A stretch of DNA of 35,357 nucleotides from CAYJEQ01 sp964371155 (GTDB lineage: Bacteria > Bacillota > Clostridia > Oscillospirales > Ruminococcaceae): positions 1 to 35,357 of the forward strand of contig CAYJLI010000024.1 in NCBI GenBank assembly GCA_964371155.1, written 5' to 3'. The translations under genes and the position numbers were made by a program. This document shows, in pieces, positions 16,064-23,952 of this stretch. Position 1 is the stretch's first letter, and every line of letters begins with the position of its first letter. The notes beneath the pieces are model-generated. The model did not search any database and was not told the DNA's origin. It saw nothing but the letters and a program-made list of their open reading frames with translations.

Positions 16064-16844
16064 ATCAAAAAAAGAATTTAATGAAGATGCTTATATAGCT
16101 TCAGGTGATATATATGTGGTAATTGATGGCGCTACTGATTTAGGGGAACCCACAAAATATAATGCCCACTTTTTTGCGACACAAATTTCAAATCATCTGC
16201 CTAAGTATTTAAGTGATAAGGATAAACATCTCTCACTTTGCTTAAGCGAGTGTATCCAGTATATAAAAACCACCGTGCCTGAAAATTTTAATAGGATGTC
16301 CGCTTCGATTATAATACTTAGAAAAAATGGAGATAAAACTGAGTATTTGTCCCTTGGGGATTGCACCGGAGTAATAAAATTTAATGATGGCAACATTCGT
16401 GTCTTGCATGACAATTCAGTGCCAATGCTTGACGACATTGTGGTAAAATTGGCTATAAGCTTATCAGAAGAGCTTAAAATAACTGTTTCTGAAGCTATCA
16501 GCCATAAAATTTGCAAGGACAAATTATTGGAGCATAGGAAGCTAAAAAACAAACAGGGTGGCTATTACACCTGCGATTTAAGCGGTGTTGGCATCGAGCA
16601 TGCTGTGTATTTTGAGTTTTTAGATGTTCATTCCTTTTTATTGATGAGTGATGGATATGCAGATATTGTGCATAAGTTCGCTTTATATAAAGATTTTGGT
16701 GAACTAATAGAAGCGGTGGACAAATTAGGCGTCGAGCCAATTGCAAATGCTTTATTCGATGCACAAGCACAGGATAAAGACTCCCAAAAATTCCCCAGAT
16801 TAAAATACTCCGACGACTCCACTGCCGTATATGAAGTGTTTTAG
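16044..16844 (+). CDS. PP2C-family protein phosphatase-like protein
   Basis: A 266-residue protein with the ordered PP2C (PPM) motifs: NED at 13-15, VVIDGA with D28-G29, SAS at 86-88, LGD at 104-106, LLMSDGYAD with D203, and DDST with D257/D258. These supply the aspartates of the two-metal site, so it is probably an active Mn/Mg-dependent serine/threonine phosphatase. The usual second-motif glycines (DGMGG) are replaced by DGATDLG, and the arginine normally preceding motif 1 is missing, so it is a divergent member. AGGAGG is five bases before ATG 16044, inside the end of the TPR-membrane gene. No Hanks-type kinase is visible in the window, which is unusual, since PrpC-type phosphatases normally sit beside PrkC-type kinases. 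Confidence 0.8.
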   Translation: MSDILCKSKKEFNEDAYIASGDIYVVIDGATDLGEPTKYNAHFFATQISNHLPKYLSDKDKHLSLCLSECIQYIKTTVPENFNRMSASIIILRKNGDKTEYLSLGDCTGVIKFNDGNIRVLHDNSVPMLDDIVVKLAISLSEELKITVSEAISHKICKDKLLEHRKLKNKQGGYYTCDLSGVGIEHAVYFEFLDVHSFLLMSDGYADIVHKFALYKDFGELIEAVDKLGVEPIANALFDAQAQDKDSQKFPRLKYSDDSTAVYEVF

Positions 16845-16911
16845 CTTAATCACGGATAGCATTTTCATATTAAATAGCTCTATAAACAATAAGCCTATTA
16901 GCTTCATAACT

Positions 16912-16944
16912 AAAACCCCACGCCGATGGCGTGGGGTTTTTAAA
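16912..16944 (+). terminator. Terminator hairpin after the PP2C-like gene
   Basis: AAAACCCCACGCC (16912-16924), loop GAT, GGCGTGGGGTTTT (16928-16940) and a further T. A strong 13-bp stem about 70 bases after the stop codon. Confidence 0.75.
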
Positions 16945-16981
16945 CTAAAGAGAAAGGCGAAACCGCAAAAACTCACTGATT
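16927..16981. repeat. 55-bp duplication, left side of gap 2
   Basis: Identical to 17082-17136. Same length as the copies at gap 1, so most likely one k-mer of contig overlap, not biology. Confidence 0.9.
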
Positions 16982-17081
16982 NNNNNNNNNNNNNNNNNNN
17001 NNNNNNNNNNNNNNNNNNNNNNNNNNNNNNNNNNNNNNNNNNNNNNNNNNNNNNNNNNNNNNNNNNNNNNNNNNNNNNNNN
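16982..17081. other. Assembly gap of exactly 100 N
   Basis: A 100-N filler like that at 7154-7253. Because the flanks share 55 bases, the contigs probably abut; but if this sequence is multicopy, the join itself could be wrong. Confidence 0.97.
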
Positions 17082-17136
17082 TGGCGTGGGGTTTTTAAAC
17101 TAAAGAGAAAGGCGAAACCGCAAAAACTCACTGATT
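17082..17136. repeat. 55-bp duplication, right side of gap 2
   Basis: Exact copy of 16927-16981; see that entry. Confidence 0.9.
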
Positions 17137-17272
17137 TTTTGCTTACTGTGTCGCTTAAAACTTTAAAATGACGCTCATATACCATCGTATTACTCGCTTA
17201 TTTTAAAATTTTGCTCCTTGTATTTCATCCTTTCTCATAAGCCTTTTAGATTACAGACTTCGTCTGCAATCT

Positions 17273-17300
17273 AAAACCCCACGCCGTGGCGTGGGGTTTT
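17273..17300 (-). terminator. Terminator hairpin after the YeiH-family gene
   Basis: AAAACCCCACGCC (17273-17285) and GGCGTGGGGTTTT (17288-17300). On the minus strand it follows the YeiH stop by about 30 bases and ends in TTTTAGATT. The neighbouring hairpin at 17248-17274 has 11 pairs and one mismatch. Confidence 0.65.
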
Positions 17301-17331
17301 AGTTATGAAAAAATGACTACTATTTATTTTT

Positions 17332-18390
17332 CTAAAGCATATCTAATGCACCTTGCATAAGCAGTGAAGTCACTGCAATTACAAACCAACACAAAGCTCC
17401 AAGTATCAGTGCTTTTTTCCCATTCTTTATAAGCTTTGCAAAATTCGTGCTAAGTCCTATGGCGGACATAGCCACCACTATCAGATATTTGCTCAAAGAG
17501 CCTATGTAGTCGGTCATGTCTAAGGGAAGTATCTCAAATGTGTTTATTATACTTGTGAGTATAAAATAGACAATAAACCAAGGGAATATTTTTGCTATGG
17601 AGAATTTTGCCTCCGTATCTTTTTGACTTTTTGAGCGGTAAAGTGCAAGTGAAAAAGTTATAGGGATTATCAAAAGTGTTCTGGTGAGCTTAACTATTGT
17701 TGCAAGGCCTCCAGCTGTGTCACTGAAAGTGTATGCAGCAGCTACAACCGACGAGGTATCGTTTATCGCCGTGCCCGCCCATACTCCAAATCCCATGTCC
17801 GTCATCTGCATCATATTTCCGATTGCAGGGAATATTAGTACCGCTAAAATATTGTAGAGAAAAATTGTTGAGATTGCAGTAGTTACTTCCTCTTCATCGG
17901 CTTCTATTACAGGTGAAGTTGCCGCAATGGCACTTCCCCCACATATGCATGTACCCACAGCAACTAAAGTGGCTACTTTGTTCGGTATCGCAAGTGCTTT
18001 ACTTGCAAAATAAGCTGTTATAAAGCAAGCTGTGAGGGTTGCAGCCATGATTAGAAGCGACTGGCTTCCCACTGCAAGCACATTGTTTAAATTAAGCTCA
18101 AATCCAAGCAGTACAATTGCCGCTTGAAGCACTTTTTTGCTTGTAGCTTTAATTCCTGCATCAAAACTCTTACCCTTAATAAAGGAGGCGCATATCATGC
18201 CTATAATAATCCCGAAAACCGCTCCTCCAATAAGAGGCACCTGTTTCCCTAAGAAATAAGCCAATGACCCTACCCCAAAAGCAAGTAGTACGCCTAAAAT
18301 ATTCTTTTTAACATAGAATCCACGCCACATTATCGGAAGTGTGGCAACAAATGCAACCATTAAATAAAGCAGTATTTCTGTTGTAATCAC
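17332..18390 (-). CDS. YeiH-family (UPF0324) putative sulfate/sulfonate exporter
   Basis: A 352-residue polytopic membrane protein with about ten helices. It carries the family hallmarks CICGGSAIAATSPVIEADEEEVTTAI in the middle and VWAGTAINDTSSVVAAAY after it, both within half-helix-like segments typical of the YeiH/PSE family. Members are annotated as putative sulfate exporters and are linked in some bacteria to release of sulfate or sulfonates; direct transport evidence is limited. I chose GTG 18390 because GGAGGG (18402-18397) lies six bases before it; the upstream in-frame GTG 18408 lacks a site. It lies downstream of the second cyclodeaminase-like gene on the same strand. In Escherichia coli yeiH neighbours a LysR gene (yeiE), and here too a LysR gene is close. 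Confidence 0.87.
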   Translation of the reverse strand: MITTEILLYLMVAFVATLPIMWRGFYVKKNILGVLLAFGVGSLAYFLGKQVPLIGGAVFGIIIGMICASFIKGKSFDAGIKATSKKVLQAAIVLLGFELNLNNVLAVGSQSLLIMAATLTACFITAYFASKALAIPNKVATLVAVGTCICGGSAIAATSPVIEADEEEVTTAISTIFLYNILAVLIFPAIGNMMQMTDMGFGVWAGTAINDTSSVVAAAYTFSDTAGGLATIVKLTRTLLIIPITFSLALYRSKSQKDTEAKFSIAKIFPWFIVYFILTSIINTFEILPLDMTDYIGSLSKYLIVVAMSAIGLSTNFAKLIKNGKKALILGALCWFVIAVTSLLMQGALDML

Positions 18391-18453
18391 TCTCAGCCCT
18401 CCATTCACACATTTTTCCCACTAATAATACACAAGAAACTTTAAATGCTATGA

Positions 18454-18488
18454 CAGAGCTCCCAACACCCATAAATGTGAGAGCTCTG
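18454..18488. other. Hairpin between the cyclodeaminase-like and YeiH genes
   Basis: CAGAGCTC (18454-18461) pairs with GAGCTCTG (18481-18488), and a second stem forms from AAGTAATAG (18613-18621) and CTATTACTT (18641-18649). Neither has a T-run on the minus strand. They may be attenuating or stabilising structures in the 280-base spacer; no clear promoter was seen for YeiH. Confidence 0.4.
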
Positions 18489-18671
18489 AAAGAAACTATA
18501 ACGAGGCTAAGTTGCCACTTGATAAAGATAATCAATGCTGACATCCTATACTTAATTTACCCCATCAAAAAATCATACATCACTGAAATTTATATTTACC
18601 TTCTTCGAGGCGAAGTAATAGTAATATTTTTCGTTCTTCACTATTACTTATGCTATTACCACTACATCCTA

Positions 18672-19667
18672 TTAGCGGTATTTTAGCTTTGTGCCTATTC
18701 CAAGCTCAAGTGCACGGTTGTAGTACATTTGTCCAAGTGCAATGTCGCTTGTGGAAAGTCCTCTGTGCCATAGTAATATGCGCTCTTCTTCGCTCTGTCT
18801 TGCTGGTTTAAGTCCTGCAACAACCTGACCAAGCTCGCCGTGCAGTGTTTCCTCTGTGAGTTTTCCAGCTCTAACATGCGGGCTTAGGCTTCCAAGTTTT
18901 CCGCCCTCTTTACACTGTCCCCAGTCGTCAACAACGATTTTATCCATAACATCAGTTAGGCTTAGCTCATTAGCACTGATTGTACCATAAGGTACCACAA
19001 AGCATCCTGGGCGTACCCATTCTGTTTTAAGGAGTGGCATTGGTTCCATCAGGCGTGTTGCTTCTACCATGATGTCGGCACCTTTTAGGCAAGCTTCACT
19101 ATCAGGTGCTATAATTATCTTTTTGCCAAGCTTTGCTTCAAGCTCTGCAGCGAATTTTTCCATTGATTCTTGGCGTTTACTATTAATTCTGATTTCGTCA
19201 AAATCATATAGATGGTCAAGAAGTACTACATTCCAAAAAGCTGTTCCTCTGCATCCTAAATGTCCGAGTATTTTATTCTTCTTTTTAGCAAGATATTTTG
19301 CGCCCACTGCGGTAATTGCTCCGGTGCGCATTGAGGTGATAGCAGTCGCATCTATCACCGCAAATGGTGCACCAGTTGTGGGATCAAATAAGTTGAGCAG
19401 TGCAAGCTCGGATGGTAAATCTTTTTCGTAGTTATATACATAGTCCCCTACGATTTTTACCCCTGCTACCTGCATTGGCTCTATATATCCTCTGAGCACA
19501 TTAAAATGCCCATGATATTCTGGATTGGGGTTTAGATGAACTCTTGGCTCGATTTTTGTTTTGCCCTCGCCCTGTGCTTTTAAGCTTTCCTCGATAGCCG
19601 ATAGAATGTCATCATTTGATAGATTAATCTTTTCGATATCCTCTGCGTTTAAGTATAATATTTCCAT
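18672..19667 (-). CDS. Ornithine cyclodeaminase / mu-crystallin family protein
   Basis: A 331-residue NAD(P)-dependent enzyme of the OCD/mu-crystallin family. Visible features are substrate-site K71 in VKIVGDYV, SMRTGAITA around R114, the Rossmann stretch GHLGCRGTA at 135-143 (a divergent glycine motif), VVDDWGQ at 246-251, and the late GLSTSDIALG motif. It is only distantly similar to the paralogue at 3181-4185. ATG 19667 has AAGGAG seven bases upstream; the longer in-frame extension to 19751 crosses that site and the promoter, so I excluded it. Family roles include ornithine cyclisation, alanine dehydrogenation and imine reduction. Divergence from a LysR gene suggests regulation by a metabolite of its own pathway. 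Confidence 0.85.
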   Translation of the reverse strand: MEILYLNAEDIEKINLSNDDILSAIEESLKAQGEGKTKIEPRVHLNPNPEYHGHFNVLRGYIEPMQVAGVKIVGDYVYNYEKDLPSELALLNLFDPTTGAPFAVIDATAITSMRTGAITAVGAKYLAKKKNKILGHLGCRGTAFWNVVLLDHLYDFDEIRINSKRQESMEKFAAELEAKLGKKIIIAPDSEACLKGADIMVEATRLMEPMPLLKTEWVRPGCFVVPYGTISANELSLTDVMDKIVVDDWGQCKEGGKLGSLSPHVRAGKLTEETLHGELGQVVAGLKPARQSEEERILLWHRGLSTSDIALGQMYYNRALELGIGTKLKYR

Positions 19668-19704
19668 AATGTATCTCCTTTTTCTTATTTTTTTCTTTGA
19701 CTTT

Positions 19705-19733
19705 ATTTTACACCTTTGTGCTAATATTGTAAA
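19705..19733 (-). promoter_or_regulatory. Promoter of the cyclodeaminase-like gene
   Basis: On the minus strand TTTACA (19733-19728), 17 bases, TAAAAT (19710-19705). It lies about 40 bases upstream of ATG 19667. Confidence 0.65.
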
Positions 19734-19786
19734 ATAGTTATTATTAATCAATCAATAATAAAAAGCTTATGTACCGCTTGAAAATA

Positions 19787-19815
19787 TTGACTTTAAAGTA
19801 AAAAATTAATATAAT
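19787..19815 (+). promoter_or_regulatory. Promoter of the LysR gene at 19853
   Basis: TTGACT (19787-19792), 17 bases, TATAAT (19810-19815), followed by a short leader to TTG 19853. It is back to back with the promoter at 19705-19733, the common LysR arrangement. Confidence 0.75.
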
Positions 19816-19852
19816 TGAAGTAGTGCAACAGTAAAATAAAGAGGGTGATTTT

Positions 19853-20743
19853 TTGACTATTCGTGACATGAAAATTTTAATAGAAGTTGTGAGATTTAAT
19901 AATATGACTGCCGCTGCGAAAAATTTGTATATCTCTCAGTCGACTATAAGCCAAACTATCTCGGCGATTGAAGATCAGTATGACATTAAAATCTTCGATA
20001 GGACACCCAAAAAGCTGATCATCACATCCGAAGGTCTTGCCTTGCTCGATTATTGCAAAAAAATTGTAGATTTGCATGAACAGATGGAGTTCACTCTTAA
20101 GCATGTTAAGCAAATTAGCATTTCTATTGGGGCTACTATTATCACTGCTTCAAGTATTTTGTCTGAAATTTGGTTTGAATATCATGTGAATTGTCCCGAG
20201 GTAAAAAGTCGCCTTATAATGGACGAGCTTGATGCGCTTAAATTTAAGCTATTAAACTGCAAATTGGATTTCATATTAACCGAAGAAGAAATTATCCATC
20301 CAGACCTTATTTGCGCTCAGTTTTGCACGGATGATTACACCTTTGTATGCCATCAAAATCATCCGATGGCGGATAGAAAATCCATCACTTTAAGCGAACT
20401 TGCCGGCGAGCCTTTTCTCTTGAGAGAAGAAGGGAATTTAACCCGCACACTTGTAGAGCAAGTAATGAATGAGCACAATATACCATACACTATTAAAAAT
20501 TGCTTTAATAATATTGATAGCCTTAAGCTTGGAGTGATAAGAGGAGAAGGTGTCTCCCTGCTTGCGAGCAAACTCACAAATATCTCCGGCCATGAAAACA
20601 AGCTAATCTCTATACCCATCACAGATTTCCCACACAAACGCAAAATATTTGTAATTTATCGCCGTGATACAGACTTTAAAGAAAAGCCCCACCTTAAAAA
20701 ATTTGTCGATCTTTTAATGAATATGAATACACAATTAGTTTAA
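19853..20743 (+). CDS. LysR-family transcriptional regulator
   Basis: A 296-residue LysR-type regulator. The opening TIRDMKILIEVVRFNNMTAAA and NLYISQSTISQTISAIEDQY form the winged helix-turn-helix, and IKIFDRTPKKLIITSEGLALL is the wing and linker. The effector domain spans about 90-290. The start is TTG 19853, with GAGGGTGA upstream; the next ATG (19868) would remove conserved N-terminal residues. It is divergent from the cyclodeaminase-like/YeiH genes and convergent with the tripartite transporter. The divergent pair is the likelier target, echoing the yeiE-yeiH arrangement in enterobacteria, but control of the transporter is also possible. Confidence 0.87.
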   Translation: MTIRDMKILIEVVRFNNMTAAAKNLYISQSTISQTISAIEDQYDIKIFDRTPKKLIITSEGLALLDYCKKIVDLHEQMEFTLKHVKQISISIGATIITASSILSEIWFEYHVNCPEVKSRLIMDELDALKFKLLNCKLDFILTEEEIIHPDLICAQFCTDDYTFVCHQNHPMADRKSITLSELAGEPFLLREEGNLTRTLVEQVMNEHNIPYTIKNCFNNIDSLKLGVIRGEGVSLLASKLTNISGHENKLISIPITDFPHKRKIFVIYRRDTDFKEKPHLKKFVDLLMNMNTQLV

Positions 20744-20763
20744 ATACCATTATCAAATATCAT

Positions 20764-20808
20764 AATAGGAGGACTTCTTCCGCTTAAAGCGAAGGAAATC
20801 CTCCTATT
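20764..20808. terminator. Bidirectional terminator between LysR and tctA
   Basis: AATAGGAGGA (20764-20773) pairs with TCCTCCTATT (20799-20808), and CTTC/GAAG with GCTTAAAGC at the tip extends the stem. It lies between two convergent genes and probably serves both. Confidence 0.75.
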
Positions 20809-20818
20809 ATTCACTTTA

Positions 20819-22288
20819 CTAAACCTTACTGCTCTTACGCAGGAAGTATAGCATAATAGCTGTAAGCGCCATAATACTTAAAAAGATGGGTCTTTCTAAA
20901 AATGCCATAAAATTCATGTCCGCCGCAACGAGTGCACGACGGAAATTCGGTTCAATTATAGGCCCGAGCACCAGACCTAAGACCAGTGGAGGAATGGGGA
21001 TGCCAAATTTAATCATTACAAATCCCAATAATCCTAAAACAGCCACAATTAAAACATCGAAAAATGAATTTGCAGATGCATAACCACCCGTAATACAAAG
21101 CACTACAATTAGTGGTATTAATATATTATCCGGTGTTTTTGAGATATAGGGGAATAGTTTGCTCGCGAGTAGACCCATCACCAGCATAAATAGATTAGAT
21201 ACTACCAAAATCATAAGTATGCTTGCAAGTATATTAAAATTATTCTCTATTAGCATGGGGCCTGGGGTAAGTCCCTGTATCATCAGTGCTCCAAGTAAAA
21301 TTGCTGTTACTGTATCGCCGGGTATGCCGAGTGTGAGTAATGGTATCATCGCCCCTCCCGTCACCGCATTGTTTGAAGCTTCGCTTGCTATTAAGCCCTC
21401 GGGTGTACCTTGCCCAAATTCTTCTGGGTGTTTCGAAGTGCGTTTTGCTTCATTATAGCTAACCCATGAGGCTATTGTAGGCCCTGTGCCTGGAAGTGCG
21501 CCTACAAGCATACCAATAATCGAGCTTTTTACCATCAGCCATTTATAGTTGAAGCAATTTTTAAAGTGGGATGTGATTTTACTCACCTGTATAACGGGAG
21601 TTTGCTTATCCTTGCGATAATTCTCCGCTTTAACAAAAACTTCTGAAATAGCAAATAAGCCTATCAGCGCAGGTAGCATAGTAATACCACCGCTCAGATA
21701 CATATTATCGAATGTAAATCTATATATACCGCTTATGGGGTCCATTCCCACAGTTGCTATTAGCATACCGAGCGCCGCTGCAATTATTCCTTTAAGAAAG
21801 GATTTGCCTGAAACACTCGCCACACAAACCAGTCCTAATAAACCAACTGCGAAATATTCAGCCGCACCAAACCTTGTGGCAAAGCTTCCGATTAAGGGTG
21901 CAAATGCAATTAGCGCTACCGCTGAAAATATCCCCCCAAAAACTGAGGAAATTATTGATAATGCAAGCGCTTCCCCTGCACGGCCTTTTGCCGCCATAGT
22001 ATATCCATCGAGTACTGTTGCAGCATTTCCGGGTGCACCTGGTGTATTTATGAGTATAGCAGGAATACTCCCAGCATAAAACCCTCCGCAAAATATACCC
22101 AACAAAAGCGCCATCGACTGATTAAATTCCATATAGAATGTAAGCGGTGTAAATATTGCTACTCCAGTTGTTGCTGTAAGTCCTGGAAAAGCACCAAAAA
22201 CTAAACCAACACATACCCCTATGAAAATCCACAATAGCACTTGGGGCTGCATAACTGTAATTAATGCCGTCATTAACTCTTCAATCAT
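20819..22288 (-). CDS. tctA: Tripartite tricarboxylate transporter, large membrane subunit TctA
   Basis: A 489-residue membrane protein with about twelve helices, the large subunit of a TTT secondary importer. Family motifs include GLVFGAFPGLTATTGVAIFTPLTF near the N terminus, INTPGAPGNAATVLDGY, and the mirrored second half with GALPGTGPTIASWVSYNEAKR and GTPEGLIASEASNNAVTGGAMIP. The repeated PG(L/T)(T/G)xT elements are the predicted carboxylate-binding hairpins. AGAGGG precedes ATG 22288. It is the last gene transcribed in the minus-strand set tctC-tctB-tctA. Substrates of the family are citrate and other carboxylates; which one is used here is set by TctC and unknown. Confidence 0.93.
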   Translation of the reverse strand: MIEELMTALITVMQPQVLLWIFIGVCVGLVFGAFPGLTATTGVAIFTPLTFYMEFNQSMALLLGIFCGGFYAGSIPAILINTPGAPGNAATVLDGYTMAAKGRAGEALALSIISSVFGGIFSAVALIAFAPLIGSFATRFGAAEYFAVGLLGLVCVASVSGKSFLKGIIAAALGMLIATVGMDPISGIYRFTFDNMYLSGGITMLPALIGLFAISEVFVKAENYRKDKQTPVIQVSKITSHFKNCFNYKWLMVKSSIIGMLVGALPGTGPTIASWVSYNEAKRTSKHPEEFGQGTPEGLIASEASNNAVTGGAMIPLLTLGIPGDTVTAILLGALMIQGLTPGPMLIENNFNILASILMILVVSNLFMLVMGLLASKLFPYISKTPDNILIPLIVVLCITGGYASANSFFDVLIVAVLGLLGFVMIKFGIPIPPLVLGLVLGPIIEPNFRRALVAADMNFMAFLERPIFLSIMALTAIMLYFLRKSSKV

Positions 22289-22331
22289 ATAATCCCTCTA
22301 TTCTTATCATCATTAAATTAATCTAAAATTT

Positions 22332-22775
22332 TCAGACAATCGCAGCTCGGAATATATATACAAATATAAAGTATATTATTGCCGTGCTAATGGTCGGCAC
22401 TAAAATAATTTTTATAGGTTTTCTCTCATCGAATAAAAGCATACTTGCAAGTATAAATATAAATGTGGCAGGTATAAAGCTAATAGTGCTAAACATCACT
22501 ACATATACTGCAAGCAAGACAGTCATCGCCGCCACTTTTTTATTTATTACAATTTTAAATGGTTGCTTGTTTGGGTTTTTCATGCTTTGAAACAGCAGTC
22601 CTACCGAAGATGCCCCTACAATACCAAATAGCATTATTGGAAAGAAATTTGGAGAAAGCCCAAAGCTGTCATTGGGTATTTTAAGCGACAGATAGATACC
22701 GCCTACTGAAAATATAATTAGAAATACAGCAAGAAAAAAATCTTTGTCCTTTGTTTTATACATAGAATCATCCAT
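22332..22775 (-). CDS. tctB: Tripartite tricarboxylate transporter, small membrane subunit TctB
   Basis: A 147-residue protein with four membrane helices, near 14-30, 43-62, 82-103 and 118-140, the normal TctB architecture. The opening of the second helix, FGLSPNFFPIMLFGIVGASS, is typical of the family. It is weakly conserved in general and recognised here mainly by topology and position next to tctA. The ribosome site before ATG 22775 is poor; ATG 22763 is an in-frame alternative. A 181-base spacer with short repeated motifs separates it from tctC. It is needed for transport with TctA, although its exact role is unclear. Confidence 0.87.
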   Translation of the reverse strand: MDDSMYKTKDKDFFLAVFLIIFSVGGIYLSLKIPNDSFGLSPNFFPIMLFGIVGASSVGLLFQSMKNPNKQPFKIVINKKVAAMTVLLAVYVVMFSTISFIPATFIFILASMLLFDERKPIKIILVPTISTAIIYFIFVYIFRAAIV

Positions 22776-22948
22776 TCTGCCGCTTCGTATCGGCTATTTT
22801 TAATTTATGCATATCTTGCATCATACAAAGCGGTGAAGTGATAAAATTGTGCATTAAAGTGTTAGCTATCTATTTTAGCATATCACAGCATCTACCACAG
22901 TCGTGGGAATGCATGGCACCATTCATCAATTCTGCCGCTTTGTATCAG
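22769..22948. repeat. Three copies of an 11-bp motif between tctB and tctC
   Basis: ATACAAAGCGG occurs at 22823-22833. Its reverse complement CCGCTTTGTAT is at 22935-22945, and a one-mismatch copy CCGCTTCGTAT is at 22780-22790. The last two are embedded in a longer near-direct repeat (22769-22794 and 22924-22948) that includes the tctB start region. Either flanking copy could pair with the central one in the transcript. Confidence 0.5.
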
Positions 22949-22956
22949 TGTTAATA

Positions 22957-23952
22957 CTATTCTACTACTTTGCCAAGCTCGGATAAGATTTCATAGTTTC
23001 TCGCCGCATCTGCTTGAACTCGTGCAGAAAAATCTTCTGTATTCATATAAGCGGGTGATAAACCTAAGTTTAAAAGCTGCTCCTGCACTTCTTCCATTGC
23101 AGAAATTTCACCTATGGTATCAGAAAGTGTTTGCACAATATCGGCAGGTGTATCCTTTGGTACAAACGCTCCAAACCATACCCCAGCCTCAACGGGATAA
23201 CCCAATTCTGTAAATGTGGCTACATCCGGCATTATAGAAATTCTCTCCGCACTTGTTGTACCTAAAACTTTTATTCCATCGGCTTCATATTGCCCTTTAA
23301 GCACTCCAGCGCCTACTAAAATTGCATCTACATCCATTGCAAGCACTGCATTTAGCGCTGCGCTTCCGCCTTCGTAAGGAATATCCACAAGTTCAACTTC
23401 ATACTCTTTTTCAAAGCTGAGCATTGTAATATGTTGTATTGTTCCCGCTCCAGGAACACTGTATTTTACCTCATCTGGATTTTCTTTTGCGTATGCAATT
23501 AATTCTTCCAATGTGTTATATGGTGCGTCTTTGTGCACTGCAAAAGCGAGTGGTGTTTCTGCATATTGTGCCACGGGGATAAAGTCTTCATGGGAATAAT
23601 TTAGTTTTTCCATATAGGGTTTCGCTGTCATAAGTCCAAATGAGCCATTTAGCAGTAAGTATCCATCGGCATCTGCCTGACTTACTTCGGTTGCCGCAAC
23701 ACTTCCGCCACCTGTTGATTTATTTACAACCGCCATTGGTTGTCCTAATACATCTAAAAATCTGTCCGCAATTGCTCTTGAGCTAAGGTCTGCACTATCC
23801 CCTGCTTGGAATGGCACATATAGCTGAAGGGATTTAGATGGAAATACATCGCTCTCTCCTCCTGCTTCACTCGCTTCGCCAGCTGGCGACGAACAGCCTA
23901 TTAACCCTACTGATAAAACACTTGCAATAAAAAAAATAAAAAACCTCTTCAT
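22957..23952 (-). CDS. tctC: Tripartite tricarboxylate transporter substrate-binding lipoprotein TctC
   Basis: A 331-residue solute-binding protein of the Bug/TctC family. The signal peptide ends GLIGC with lipidated C20 and a short acidic linker. The mature domain begins with FPSKSLQLYVPFQAGDSADLSSR, where the usual PGG loop is replaced by QAGDSAD, and contains VVNKSTGGGSVAATEVSQADADGY, a hallmark of the ligand site. KEYEVELVDIPYEGGSAALNAVLAMDVDAILVGAG is the second ligand loop. GGAGG precedes ATG 23952. Bug proteins bind small carboxylates or amides. It is the first gene transcribed in the operon; the upstream region (23953-24369) shows no consensus promoter that I can defend. Confidence 0.92.
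   Translation of the reverse strand: MKRFFIFFIASVLSVGLIGCSSPAGEASEAGGESDVFPSKSLQLYVPFQAGDSADLSSRAIADRFLDVLGQPMAVVNKSTGGGSVAATEVSQADADGYLLLNGSFGLMTAKPYMEKLNYSHEDFIPVAQYAETPLAFAVHKDAPYNTLEELIAYAKENPDEVKYSVPGAGTIQHITMLSFEKEYEVELVDIPYEGGSAALNAVLAMDVDAILVGAGVLKGQYEADGIKVLGTTSAERISIMPDVATFTELGYPVEAGVWFGAFVPKDTPADIVQTLSDTIGEISAMEEVQEQLLNLGLSPAYMNTEDFSARVQADAARNYEILSELGKVVE

Larger units (their letters stand above)
16903..17309. mobile_element. Small repeat element bounded by perfect 22-bp inverted repeats (MITE-like)
   Basis: The 22 bases at 16903-16924 (starting TTCATAAC, ending CCACGCC) are the exact reverse complement of 17288-17309. Each end also forms its own hairpin, AAAACCCCACGCC against GGCGTGGGGTTTT. 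Collapsing the duplicated 55-mer and the N run leaves about 252 bases, with no transposase. No target-site duplication is evident. A contig break inside the element suggests that it is multicopy in the genome. Alternative: two convergent terminators of the same sequence class. Confidence 0.45.
16845..17331. other. Gene-free region holding an inverted-repeat element and gap 2
   Basis: No supported gene. Short open frames run through the N filler and are not credible. The region contains two GC-rich hairpins in opposite orientation, the second assembly gap with its 55-bp duplication, and a further hairpin at 17248-17274. After removing the duplicate and the N run it is about 330 bases long. Confidence 0.75.

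Noticed and set aside
16831..17185. Short open frames across gap 2 on both strands
   Set aside because: They run through the N filler and the artefactual duplication. The coding look comes from the repeat element; no ribosome site supports them.
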